Shown here one piece after another: positions 29,287 through 37,709 of a stretch of DNA of 64,000 nt. This stretch comes from Pseudomonas putida. GTDB taxonomy: Bacteria; Pseudomonadota; Gammaproteobacteria; Pseudomonadales; Pseudomonadaceae. Within the stretch, counting starts at the first letter, position 1, and each line of letters begins with the position of its first letter. A model generated the notes under the pieces. The model was given only the letters and a program-made list of their open reading frames with translations, was not told where the DNA came from and did not search any database. The translations under genes were made by a program, and so were the position numbers. The stretch lies in NCBI RefSeq assembly GCF_001976065.1, contig NZ_MNAH01000013.1, positions 2,142 to 66,141 of the forward strand, in the 5' to 3' direction.

Positions 29287-31224
29287 CTATTGCAGACGCC
29301 GCCACAGCGTGGAGCGACTGATGCCCAGGCGACTGGCAGTTTGCGCCAGGTTGCCGTCACAGGCCTGGAGCATGTCGAGGACGTATTGCCTTTCCTTTTC
29401 CTTGGCGATGCTTTTCAGGTCGGTGACGGGCACCGTTGGGGGCAGTGCCCGGCTGTTGCGCAGTTCGGGAATCACCAGAGCCAGGCTCGCTCCCTCGATC
29501 GCCGTGCCGCGCAACAGATCCTCGGCCGACAGCGCGGCACGTTCCAGGATGTTTTCCAGTTCGCGGATATTGCCGGGCCAGTGATACGCCATGAGGTGGG
29601 GCAGCAGCGATTCCAGCAGGCGCTCCTGCAAGGGTGGCACACGATGCTCGCCATTCAGGCGGCGCAAGATGGCCCGGGCGATGTCGCCGATGTCTTCGCT
29701 GCGCTCGCGTAGCGGCACCGTCTGCAGGCGCAGGATGTTCAGGCGATAGTAGAGGTCGCTGCGAAAACGTCCGGCTTCGATAGCTTGCGGCAGGTCTTGA
29801 TGGGTGGCGGCGATGATGCGGATGTCAATGCTGATCGGCTCGGTGGCGCCCAGGCGCAGCACTTCGCGCTCCTGCAGGACGCGCAGCAGGCGGGTCTGCA
29901 AGGACACCGGCATGTCGCCAATTTCGTCGAGGAACATCGTGCCGCCATGGGCCGCTTCGATCAGGCCGGGTTTACCGCCTTTGCGCGATCCGCTGAAGGC
30001 GCCTTCCTGGTAGCCGAACAGCTCACTTTCCAGCAGCGATTCGGGAAAGGCCGCGCAATTGATCGCCACGAACGGGCCGCCCTGGCGGTTGCTGACATTG
30101 TGCATGCCTTGGGCCAGCAACTCCTTGCCGGTACCGCTTTCACCGGTGATCAGCACCGTCGATGAGGTGGCCCCATACCGTTGCGCCAGCTTGAGCAATT
30201 GGCGGGTGGCCGGGCTTTTGCCGCTGATCTGCTCGAGGCGGTACCTGGCCGAAAACCCGCCGGGGCGATGGGTCGAGCGGATGCGCTGGTCGGCGCGTTG
30301 GACCGCCGAGGTGTCCTGGCACGTCAACACCAGCCCGGTGCGCTGGCCGTCTTCGAGGATGGGCAGGATATTGCAGACCAGCAGATTCTGACCCAGTTGA
30401 ATGACCGAGTTCTCTTCTCCGACGCCGCTGCGCAGCACTTCGTCCAGTGCCAGTTGCGGGCAGAACTCTTGCAGGGGACGCCCGAGCAGGCGGCTGGCGG
30501 GCATGCCCAACAACGCTTCGAATGCGGGGTTCAGCGCTTGCACGATGCCCTGGTTGTCCACGGCTGCAACGCCGGAGGGAATGTGCTGCAACACGGCGTC
30601 CAGGTGCCGGCGCTTGGCCAGTTCGCTGCGCTGGCTGTGCAGGATGCCAAGGGCTTCTTCCAGGGCTTTGCGCACGGTGGTCTGGCTGATTGAAAGCACA
30701 CCGTGCAAACCGACCTGCTCCGCCAGTTCAACCACGGTGGATGAGCCGATCACTGTCTGGCAACCCAGGTGGCGAGCGCGCTCTACTGCCTGCCTGGCCT
30801 CGTCGAGGGTGATGTAGCACCCCTGGTGGATCTGCACGGTGAACAGCGCCGCCAGCGAGTCGAGGTCGGCGTTGATTCGCGCATGGCTGATGACGGCGAT
30901 CTGCGGTGAATGCAGTCGCGCCTGTTCCAAAGCCCACAGTAGATCGGCGCCGCCCACGCGCATCGATAGCACCGGTCGGGTCAGGTGCCGGCGCAGGTAG
31001 GCGGCGGTGGCGCCAGCGCAGACGAACACCTCGACTTCGCCGTTCTGCTCCAGCTCGCGGGCCAGTTGCAGCGACTCCTCGACGGTGGTGTCGAGCACGC
31101 GGATGTTGGTTTCGCCTGAGTAGTCAGGCAGCACGCTGGTCACCACGCGGGCCAGGCGGCTCTGCTGCAGGGGTCGCTGCAGGTGGCTGATCAGCACGAT
31201 GATCCGGGGGAGGCGAGGCGGCAT
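29287..31224 (-). CDS. Sigma-54-dependent activator, PrpR-type sensor domain
   Basis: 645 residues from the ATG at 31224. The N-terminal 190 residues form a PrpR_N domain (ligand-binding, two-lobed; IGSSTVVELAEQVGLHGV). A PAS domain follows (HIPSGVAAVDNQGIVQALNPAFEALLGM), then the AAA+ domain with Walker A GESGTGKE and Walker B MFLDEIGD, and a Fis-type HTH (GNLAQTASRLGISRSTLWRRL). The sigma-54 contact loop reads GAFSGS instead of GAFTGA, an unusual but conservative change. It is divergent from the 31440 operon, which has a matching -24/-12 promoter. LvaR of the levulinate operon is also a sigma-54 activator, which supports the parallel. Confidence 0.88.
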   Translation of the reverse strand: MPPRLPRIIVLISHLQRPLQQSRLARVVTSVLPDYSGETNIRVLDTTVEESLQLARELEQNGEVEVFVCAGATAAYLRRHLTRPVLSMRVGGADLLWALEQARLHSPQIAVISHARINADLDSLAALFTVQIHQGCYITLDEARQAVERARHLGCQTVIGSSTVVELAEQVGLHGVLSISQTTVRKALEEALGILHSQRSELAKRRHLDAVLQHIPSGVAAVDNQGIVQALNPAFEALLGMPASRLLGRPLQEFCPQLALDEVLRSGVGEENSVIQLGQNLLVCNILPILEDGQRTGLVLTCQDTSAVQRADQRIRSTHRPGGFSARYRLEQISGKSPATRQLLKLAQRYGATSSTVLITGESGTGKELLAQGMHNVSNRQGGPFVAINCAAFPESLLESELFGYQEGAFSGSRKGGKPGLIEAAHGGTMFLDEIGDMPVSLQTRLLRVLQEREVLRLGATEPISIDIRIIAATHQDLPQAIEAGRFRSDLYYRLNILRLQTVPLRERSEDIGDIARAILRRLNGEHRVPPLQERLLESLLPHLMAYHWPGNIRELENILERAALSAEDLLRGTAIEGASLALVIPELRNSRALPPTVPVTDLKSIAKEKERQYVLDMLQACDGNLAQTASRLGISRSTLWRRLQ

Positions 31225-31376
31225 GGCGACTGGGCTCGTATGTTTCAGTTGGGTGTCATATATGAATTCAGTTGTTTCAATATTGCAAGTTCGGTGCTCG
31301 CAAGCAGGTCTTGCGACTCTGCCAAGAATGGCTGCAGGCCCCACTGCATAAGGGGGAGAGCGATGCACGGGGAAAC

Positions 31377-31392
31377 TGGCCCGGCAATTGCT
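31377..31392 (+). promoter_or_regulatory. Sigma-54 (-24/-12) promoter of the 31440-36432 operon
   Basis: TGGCCCGGCAATTGCT matches the consensus TGGCACG-N4-TTGCT except for one base, with the essential GG and GC spaced by exactly 10 bases. The predicted start of transcription is near 31403, upstream of the ATG at 31440 and downstream of an in-frame ATG at 31395, which is therefore unlikely to be used. The divergent gene encodes a sigma-54 activator. Confidence 0.75.
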
Positions 31393-31439
31393 CCATGACT
31401 GTTATCTACACATCCAACAAAAATCAGGTGCGGCGACAC

Positions 31440-32498
31440 ATGAGTGGACCGAATGCAGCCGCGGCGACAAAGCCGCAGGCCGAAGAACAGCTAAAGAAAA
31501 ATCGGCTTGAAGCCTTCCTTTGCCGCCAGGCTGGCGCGCAGCGAGTCAGCGTTGAGCATCAGCAGCGCCTGTCTGGCGGTGCTATACAGGAGAACTGGTT
31601 GCTCGACGTCAACGTGGAGGGCGGCGCCCATGCCGGACGCCAGCGCTGGGTGCTGCGCAGCGACGCGCAATCGGTGGTGCAAGGGAGCCTGAGCCGCGCT
31701 GAGGAATTCGCTGTGTTGAGCGCAGTCCACCAGGCCGGCGTCAAGGTGCCTCGGCCACTCTGGCTGTGCGATGACACCGCGATGCACGGCCGCGCATTTT
31801 TCATCATGCAGTGGGTGTCCGGCATCACGGCCGGCCACAGGCTCACCGGTCAGCTGGGTGCTGAAGGCGATCCGCAGTTGGTGGCGGAACTGGGTGCCAA
31901 CCTGGCGCGAATCCATCGCATCGCGCCTGCCCAGGCGCGGCTTGAGTTCCTGGGCGATCCCCGGCAGGTCTCGGTGCAAGCCACCATCGATGCCCAGCGT
32001 GGCGTACTCGACCGCCTCGAGGTAAACGAGCCCGTGCTGGAGTGGGCGCTGCGCTGGTGTGAATCGCACTCGCCGGACAGTACCGACCTGTGTCTGCTGC
32101 ACGGCGACTTTCGCACCGGCAATTACCTGGCCGAGGCCGGCAGGCTGCAGGCGGTACTGGATTGGGAATTCACCGGTTGGGGCGATCCGCGCCAGGACAT
32201 CGGCTGGTTCACCGCCCGTTGCTGGCGCTTCGCCCGGCCTGACCTGGAGGGTGGGGGTATCGGCACCCTGGAGCATTTCCTGCGCGGCTACCGCGAAGTC
32301 TCGCCGCTCGTAATCGAGCGTGACGAGCTGGTGTTCTGGCAGGTCATGGCCACCTTGCGTTGGGCAGTCATCGCCCAGCAGCAGGCCCAGCGTCATCTGT
32401 CCGGTGAGGAGCCTTCGCTGGAACTGGCCCTGACCGGAAGGCTGATTCCTGAACTGGAACAGGACCTGTTGCGTTTGACCGGAGGGCTGCGCCGATGA
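31440..32498 (+). CDS. APH-type acyl-CoA kinase homologue (LvaA/ACAD10-11 kinase-like)
   Basis: 352 residues from the ATG at 31440, chosen because the sigma-54 start point lies after the earlier in-frame ATGs. The aminoglycoside-phosphotransferase fold shows the catalytic H221-G-D223 in LLHGDFRTGNYL and the metal-binding D241 in VLDWEFTGWGDPRQD. In levulinate degradation LvaA phosphorylates 4-hydroxyacyl-CoA, and ACAD10/11 of animals carry a fused kinase of this type. Here it is followed by a DUF6285 gene and an atypical acyl-CoA dehydrogenase, the same module. Antibiotic modification is much less likely. Confidence 0.78.
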   Translation: MSGPNAAAATKPQAEEQLKKNRLEAFLCRQAGAQRVSVEHQQRLSGGAIQENWLLDVNVEGGAHAGRQRWVLRSDAQSVVQGSLSRAEEFAVLSAVHQAGVKVPRPLWLCDDTAMHGRAFFIMQWVSGITAGHRLTGQLGAEGDPQLVAELGANLARIHRIAPAQARLEFLGDPRQVSVQATIDAQRGVLDRLEVNEPVLEWALRWCESHSPDSTDLCLLHGDFRTGNYLAEAGRLQAVLDWEFTGWGDPRQDIGWFTARCWRFARPDLEGGGIGTLEHFLRGYREVSPLVIERDELVFWQVMATLRWAVIAQQQAQRHLSGEEPSLELALTGRLIPELEQDLLRLTGGLRR

Positions 32499-32860
32499 AC
32501 ATCCGCCCCGATGCCACAGAGCTGCTGGCGATTGCCCGACAGACCCTGCTCGATGAATTATTGCCGCAGTTACCTTCCAACCTGCGCTATCAGGCGCTGA
32601 TGGTGGCCAATGCCATGGCGATTGCCCGGCGCGAATGCAGTGACGGCGAGGCGGCGGATGCCGCCGAGACTCTGCTGCTGGCAGCGCTGCCGGACGTTGG
32701 CGGGGCATCCCTTGATGAGGCTCGCCAAGCCCTGTGCCAGGCCATTCGCCAAGGACGATTCGATGCGCCGGGGAGTGATCAGGAGCAGCTGTTCGCGGCG
32801 CTCTCGGCGATCACCCGGGCGCGGCTGTCGATCAGCAATCCGAAGGGGCTCGCCGAATGA
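32495..32860 (+). CDS. Small DUF6285 protein, probable kinase partner (LvaB-like)
   Basis: 121 residues, mostly alpha-helical by composition, with no catalytic motif that I recognise. Features are the start RPDATELLAIARQTLLDELLPQLP and a conserved ALMVANAMAIARRE segment, as in DUF6285. It overlaps the kinase by 4 bases and the next gene by 4 bases, so it is coupled to both. In the levulinate operon a similarly small protein, LvaB, is needed together with LvaA for phosphorylation. The same role is inferred. Confidence 0.7.
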   Translation: MNIRPDATELLAIARQTLLDELLPQLPSNLRYQALMVANAMAIARRECSDGEAADAAETLLLAALPDVGGASLDEARQALCQAIRQGRFDAPGSDQEQLFAALSAITRARLSISNPKGLAE

Positions 32861-33570
32861 GCACAGCAACCCTACATCGTCGGCGTTGCTATCTGGTCCG
32901 TCATGGGCATGTCGATTATTTCGCTCCCGACGGCCAGCCGCTGGACCCGCGCAGCGTGCCGCTCTCCGGGCTTGGAGTCGATCAGGTGCGCCAGCTGGCG
33001 CAGGTGCTGGCGCCCATCGGTTTCGACCGTGCGCTGTGTTCCGATTACCCGCGCGCCCGACAGACCGCCGAATTATTGCTGGGCGATCGCCCGCTCGAGC
33101 TGCAGGCGTGCGCGCAGTTGCGGGAAGTGCGCGCCGGCCGCCTGCGCGACATTGCCCCCGGGCAATTGCAGCAGCAGGTCAGCTACGCCTACGACAGTTT
33201 CGCCGACTCAGAAGGCTGCTTCATGGGCGGCGAACGCTGGAGCGATTTTGACAGTCGCATCCTCGCCCGCTTCGAGCAAGTCCTCTCCGAGCCCGACTGG
33301 CAGCACTTGATGCTGGTCAGCCATGACGCGGTCAACCGCCTGTTGCTGGGCTGGGCCCTGGGTGGCGCGCGCGGCTGTGCCGCCGCCCTCGAGCAGGACA
33401 ACGCCTGCCTGAACATCATTGATGTCGACATGCAGGGCGGTCGCATCCTGCGCCGGTTCGTCCGGGTCGTGAACCTGACCCCCTACGATCTCCCCAAGGC
33501 AAGCCAGCGGCAAACCGTAATGGAGCGCATCCACGCCCAGCTCGCGCCCCTCGCCGAACAGCGCCCCTAA
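32857..33570 (+). CDS. Histidine phosphatase superfamily protein (phosphoglycerate mutase-like)
   Basis: 237 residues. The catalytic R15-H16-G17 motif lies in YLVRHGHVDYF, and the second conserved histidine is in MLVSHDAVNRLLLG. It has the usual acid residue in LREVRAGRL. Its position between the LvaB-like and dehydrogenase genes, with a 4-base overlap upstream, is unusual: the known levulinate operon has no such enzyme. It could remove phosphate from a phosphoacyl-CoA or side product, a proofreading or completion step. The substrate is unknown. Confidence 0.82.
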   Translation: MSTATLHRRRCYLVRHGHVDYFAPDGQPLDPRSVPLSGLGVDQVRQLAQVLAPIGFDRALCSDYPRARQTAELLLGDRPLELQACAQLREVRAGRLRDIAPGQLQQQVSYAYDSFADSEGCFMGGERWSDFDSRILARFEQVLSEPDWQHLMLVSHDAVNRLLLGWALGGARGCAAALEQDNACLNIIDVDMQGGRILRRFVRVVNLTPYDLPKASQRQTVMERIHAQLAPLAEQRP

Positions 33571-33592
33571 CTGAATAGAACCCAGGACCACC

Positions 33593-34765
33593 ATGAACTT
33601 CACCATTCCCCAAGAGTTGCTGGACCTGCGCGCAAAGACCCGCGCCTTTATCGCCGAGCAGGTGATCCCCATGGAAACCGATGAGCGATACACGTCTCAC
33701 GGCCCCAGCGAAGACCTGCGCCAGGAGCTGCTGGAAAAGGCCCGTCTGGCCGGTCTGTTGTGCCCCCACGCCAGTCGCGAAATGGGCGGCGCAGGCCTGA
33801 GCCACGTCGCCAAGGCGATCGTCTTCGAGGAGGCGGGTTATTCGCCGCTGGGCCCCATCGCATTGAATATCCACGCACCGGACGAAGGCAACATCCACCT
33901 GATGGACGAGGTGGCCACCGCGGCGCAGAAAGATCGCTGGCTGCGTCCCCTGGTCAGTGGCCGGATCCGCTCCTGCTTCGCCATGACCGAGCCGGCGCCG
34001 GGTGCCGGTTCCGATCCGTCGATGCTGCAGACCGTCGCCGTGCGTGACGGCGACGACTACCTCATCAGCGGTCGCAAATGGCTGATCACCGGGGCTGACG
34101 GTGCCGGCTTCGCAATCATAATGGCGCGCATGGAGGACGGCTCGGCGACCATGTTCCTGGCGGACATGAACACCCCCGGGATCATCCTCGAACGGCAACT
34201 CAAGACCCTCGACAGCTGTTTCTCCGGCGGTCATTCCGTCCTGCGTTTCGAGAATGTGCGCATTCCCGCCAGCGATGTGCTGGGCGAAATCGGCAAGGGT
34301 TTTCGTTATGCACAAGTGCGCCTGGCGCCCGCGCGGCTGACTCACTGCATGCGTTGGTTGGGCGCTGCCCGGCGGGCCCACGATATCGCCTGCGACTATG
34401 CGAGAACCCGCGATTCGTTTGGCAAGACCCTGGGCGAGCACCAGGGCGTCGGCTTCATGCTGGCGGACAACCAGATGGCGCTGCACAGCACCCGCCTGGC
34501 CGTCTGGCATTGCGCCTGGGTGTTGGACGAAGGCGGTCGCGGCAATGTCGAGTCGAGCATGACCAAGGTGCTGAGTGCCGAAGCCTTGTGGAACGTGGTC
34601 GATCGCTGCGTACAGATTCTCGGTGGTCGCGGGGTGACCGGGGAAACCGTGGTCGAGCGCATCTTCCGCGACATCCGGCCGTTCCGTATCTACGACGGCC
34701 CAAGCGAGGTGCACCGCATGAGCCTGGCGAAAAAAATCCTCGAAGGACACAAGGAGTTTTCCTGA
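33593..34765 (+). CDS. Acyl-CoA dehydrogenase with Asp at catalytic position (ACAD10/11, LvaC-like)
   Basis: 390 residues, a standard four-domain size. FAD-binding motif CFAMTEPAPGAGSDPS is present. Where classical enzymes have the base in YEGT, this one has IYD368GPSEVHRMSLAKKIL, the ACAD10/11-type replacement of Glu by Asp. In the levulinate pathway LvaC converts 4-phosphoacyl-CoA toward 3-hydroxyacyl-CoA rather than performing a net dehydrogenation. Presence beside the kinase and DUF6285 genes supports that chemistry here. The stop overlaps the next ATG by one base. Confidence 0.85.
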   Translation: MNFTIPQELLDLRAKTRAFIAEQVIPMETDERYTSHGPSEDLRQELLEKARLAGLLCPHASREMGGAGLSHVAKAIVFEEAGYSPLGPIALNIHAPDEGNIHLMDEVATAAQKDRWLRPLVSGRIRSCFAMTEPAPGAGSDPSMLQTVAVRDGDDYLISGRKWLITGADGAGFAIIMARMEDGSATMFLADMNTPGIILERQLKTLDSCFSGGHSVLRFENVRIPASDVLGEIGKGFRYAQVRLAPARLTHCMRWLGAARRAHDIACDYARTRDSFGKTLGEHQGVGFMLADNQMALHSTRLAVWHCAWVLDEGGRGNVESSMTKVLSAEALWNVVDRCVQILGGRGVTGETVVERIFRDIRPFRIYDGPSEVHRMSLAKKILEGHKEFS

Positions 34766-35544
34766 TGCAAGCTGCAATCACTCAGCTGTTTGATCTCACC
34801 GGCCGGCGCGCCCTGGTCACTGGTGCCTCCAGCGGCCTCGGCCGGCATTTCGCCCGCACCCTGGCGGCGGCCGGCGCCGAAGTGGCGGTGGCGGCGCGAC
34901 GCGTCGAGCAACTGCACACCCTGGTCGCGCAAATCGAAGGCGAGGGCGGTCGCGCCCGGGCCTTCGCCCTGGACGTCACCGACCGTGCATCGGTCATCAA
35001 ATGCCTGGGGCGGATCGGCGAAGAAATGGGCGCGCTGGACATCCTGGTCAACAACGCCGGCGTCAGCGACAGCCTGCCGGTGCTGGCGTACACCGACGAT
35101 GATTGGGACCGGGTGGTGGACACTAACCTCAAGGGCGCCTGGATCGTCGCCCAGGAAGTGGCGCGGCGCATGGTCGAGGTTCAGCGCGGCGGCAGCCTGA
35201 TCAACGTCACGTCGATCCTCGCCAGCCGCGTGGCCGGCAGCCTGACCCCCTATATTGCGGCGAAGGCTGGCCTGAGCCACTTGACCCGCTCCCTGGCCCT
35301 GGAACTGGCGCGGCATGAGATTCGGGTCAACTCTATCGCGCCCGGCTATGTGATGACCGAGCTCAACAGTGATTTCCTGCGCAGTGAGGCGGGCGAGAAG
35401 TTACGCGCGCGTATCCCCACCCGGCGCTTCTGTACGCCGGCCGATCTGGACGGCGCCTTGCTGCTGCTCGCCTCGCACGCCGGTCGCGGCATGACCGGCA
35501 GTGAGATCGTCGTGGATGCCGGTCACTTGTGCAGCACGCTGTAG
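34765..35544 (+). CDS. Short-chain dehydrogenase/reductase (LvaD-like position)
   Basis: 259 residues from the ATG at 34765, which overlaps the stop of the dehydrogenase gene. The TGASSGLG cofactor motif, NNAG and the catalytic Ser (INVTSIL) with YIAAK are intact, and the C-terminus VVDAGHLCSTL is usual for SDRs. An Arg pair after the second strand (AARRVEQ) suggests NADP(H). It may oxidise or reduce a hydroxy/keto-acyl-CoA in the phosphoacyl-CoA route. In the lva operon an SDR, LvaD, follows LvaC in the same position. Confidence 0.87.
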   Translation: MQAAITQLFDLTGRRALVTGASSGLGRHFARTLAAAGAEVAVAARRVEQLHTLVAQIEGEGGRARAFALDVTDRASVIKCLGRIGEEMGALDILVNNAGVSDSLPVLAYTDDDWDRVVDTNLKGAWIVAQEVARRMVEVQRGGSLINVTSILASRVAGSLTPYIAAKAGLSHLTRSLALELARHEIRVNSIAPGYVMTELNSDFLRSEAGEKLRARIPTRRFCTPADLDGALLLLASHAGRGMTGSEIVVDAGHLCSTL

Positions 35545-35601
35545 ATGGATTTCTTCGAATGCCGCGCGCTTTTTTCGAACCCACAGGACGGTCAGATCCC
35601 C

Positions 35602-36432
35602 ATGAAAGCACTGCATGACAAAGTCGCCGTGATCACCGGCGCCGCCAGCGGCTTCGGTCGCGAACTGGCGATCGCCTGCGCCAACGAAGGCATGCGCCTG
35701 GTGTTGAGCGACATCGATGAGAAGAACCTGCAGGGCACCCTCGCGTTGCTGCCCTCGGCCACGCCAGTGTTGGTCAAGACCTGTGACGTCGCCCAGGCTG
35801 ACCAGGTCGAGCAACTGGCGGCGACGACCTACGAGCGTTTTGGCGCCGCGCACCTGCTGTTCAACAACGCCGGAGTCTTGGTCGGTGGCCCGATGTGGAC
35901 CACCACCGTGCAGGATTGGGCGTGGATGATCGGCATCAACGTGATGGGCGTTGCCCATGGCATTCGCAGTTTTGTGCCGCGCATGCTGGCGCAAGGGGAT
36001 GAGTGCCACATCGTCAATACAGCCTCGGTGGCTGGTTTGCTGTCGGTTCCGGGCAACGGCATTTATTGCGCAACCAAGCACGCCGTGGTGACCATGTCTG
36101 AATGCCTGCAGCTTGAACTGCAGGAGGAAAACGCATCGATCGGCGTGTCGGTGCTGTGCCCGGCCTTCGTCTCGACGGGCATCGCCGATGCCGGCCGCAA
36201 CCGCCCGGCGGAACTGGCGGCCGCCAATCCGCTGAAAGAAAAGTACCAAGAGCAGACCCGCAAGGCCACCCAGGCCGGTAAGCTCAGCGCCACCGACATC
36301 GCGCAGATCACCCTCGATGCAGTCAAGCAAAAGCGTTTCTACATCCTGCCCCATCAAAAGATCAAGGGCCTGATCGAGCAGCGCATGGCAGACATTCTCG
36401 AGGAGCGCAGCCCGCGCAAGACTTCACGCTGA
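35602..36432 (+). CDS. Short-chain dehydrogenase/reductase, second in operon
   Basis: 276 residues from the ATG at 35602. The cofactor motif TGAASGFG, the acid at the end of the second strand (LSDID, indicating NAD(H)), NNAG and the catalytic YCATK are all present. The C-terminal part is longer than in the first SDR (KEKYQEQTRKATQAGK), like cyclohexanol- or estradiol-type dehydrogenases. It is separated by 57 bp from the preceding gene on the same strand. The substrate is unknown; the pair of SDRs may handle hydroxy groups at two positions. Confidence 0.85.
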   Translation: MKALHDKVAVITGAASGFGRELAIACANEGMRLVLSDIDEKNLQGTLALLPSATPVLVKTCDVAQADQVEQLAATTYERFGAAHLLFNNAGVLVGGPMWTTTVQDWAWMIGINVMGVAHGIRSFVPRMLAQGDECHIVNTASVAGLLSVPGNGIYCATKHAVVTMSECLQLELQEENASIGVSVLCPAFVSTGIADAGRNRPAELAAANPLKEKYQEQTRKATQAGKLSATDIAQITLDAVKQKRFYILPHQKIKGLIEQRMADILEERSPRKTSR

Positions 36433-36457
36433 AACCTCATGGCCTGTCCCATACAGA

Positions 36458-36541
36458 ATGGCAGCTCCTGCGGGGGAGATGCGTACGGTTCCCAATCAGG
36501 TCGGCCGGTAGGCCGCCTTCGCTGGCAAGCCAACTCCTACA
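36458..36541. repeat. REP elements between convergent operons
   Basis: Two degenerate REP cores in opposite orientation: GCAGCTCCTGCGGGGG near 36462 and TTCGCTGGCAAGCCAACTCCTACAG near 36517. They fill the gap between convergent genes and could act as transcript ends. Confidence 0.6.
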
Positions 36542-36574
36542 GTAGATCGGGTGCAGCTGCGGAATAATCTCCCT

Positions 36575-37582
36575 TCAATACTGCAGGCAGATCTTGCCAA
36601 AGTGGCTGGCGCTGATCTGGTGCGCAAAGGCCTCGGCAATCTGCTCCAGCGGATAGCGGCTGTCGATGACCGGGCGCCAGTCGAAGTTTTCCAGCGCGCG
36701 TACCATGTCCCGCTGATGCTCGCGGCTGCCGACGATCAGGCCGCGCAGGGTCTGCTGCTTGCGCATCAACTCCAGGGTTGGAACGCTGCCGCTGATGCCG
36801 GTGAGCACGCCGATCAGCGCAATGTGGCCGCCGGCCGCGCAGGCGCGGATTGATTGCGGCAGGGTGCCGGGGCCACCCACTTCGACCACGATGTCGGCAC
36901 CGCGCCCGTCCGTGGCGGCCAGCACTGCATCACCCCATTCCGGTTGGTCCTTGTAGTTGATGACCTGATCGGCCCCCAGCTCCAGCAGGTGCGCTTTCTT
37001 GGCCTCTGACGAGGTCGTGGCAATCACCCGCGCGCCCATGGACCTGGCCATCTGCAGGGCCGCGATCGACACGCCACCGGTACCCAGCACCAGCACGGTG
37101 TCGCCGGCCTGGATGCGCCCATCCACCACCAGTGCCCGCCAGGCCGTGAGGCCGGCGGTGGTCAGCGTGGCGGCTTCTTCATGGCTGTAGCCCTTGGGCG
37201 CCAGCGTGAAGGCCTCGGTGGGCAGGTTGACCAGCTCGCGGGCAAAGCCGTCTACGCCATCGCCCGGTACGGTCTGGAAGGTGGTGGGCACGTCGCGACC
37301 CGATTGCCAGTGTGGGAAAAAGCACGACACCACGTGGTCGCCCACGGCGAATTCCGTCACGCCTTCGCCCACGGCAGTGACCACGCCGGCGCCGTCGGAC
37401 ATGGGGATGCGACCGTCTGCTGCGCGGGCGTGGCCGGTGACGACGCCGAGGTCGTGATAATTCAGCGAACTGGCATGGATGCGCACTTGGATCTCGCCGG
37501 CGGCGGGGGCGCCGGGGGCGGGCATGTCGACCAGGCGCAGGTTGTCCAGGCCAGCAGGATGCAGGAGTTGAATGGCTTTCAT
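36575..37582 (-). CDS. Zinc-independent NAD(P)-dependent alcohol dehydrogenase / quinone oxidoreductase (MDR)
   Basis: 335 residues of the MDR superfamily. The N-terminal SSLNYHDLGVVTG replaces the zinc-site cysteine, so it is of the non-zinc type. The cofactor motif VLVLGTGGVSIAALQMA and the later ATTSSEAKKAHLLELGADQVINYKD (NADP-type) are clear. It likely reduces enones, aldehydes or quinones. It is the last gene of the reverse-strand operon with the LuxC-like and LuxE-like genes, 127 bp after the zinc alcohol dehydrogenase. Confidence 0.82.
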   Translation of the reverse strand: MKAIQLLHPAGLDNLRLVDMPAPGAPAAGEIQVRIHASSLNYHDLGVVTGHARAADGRIPMSDGAGVVTAVGEGVTEFAVGDHVVSCFFPHWQSGRDVPTTFQTVPGDGVDGFARELVNLPTEAFTLAPKGYSHEEAATLTTAGLTAWRALVVDGRIQAGDTVLVLGTGGVSIAALQMARSMGARVIATTSSEAKKAHLLELGADQVINYKDQPEWGDAVLAATDGRGADIVVEVGGPGTLPQSIRACAAGGHIALIGVLTGISGSVPTLELMRKQQTLRGLIVGSREHQRDMVRALENFDWRPVIDSRYPLEQIAEAFAHQISASHFGKICLQY

Positions 37583-37709
37583 GAGGATCCTCGAGTCAGT
37601 CCGTGTGACGGTAGAGGCGCAGATTGTTGGTCAACGATGGCCGCGCCCACCACGAGTATATTGCCTCAATAAGACGCTGCGGTGATGCGCACCGCAGCGT
37701 GGGGCTGCA

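Noticed and set aside
31440..32498. Aminoglycoside resistance kinase
   Set aside because: The APH fold is shared, but context with acyl-CoA dehydrogenase and DUF6285 genes and a catabolic sigma-54 promoter points to an acyl-CoA kinase.
36458..36541. CRISPR or tandem repeats
   Set aside because: The repeats here and at 13169, 53615, 59436 and 61175 are isolated or paired inverted REP units without regular spacers.
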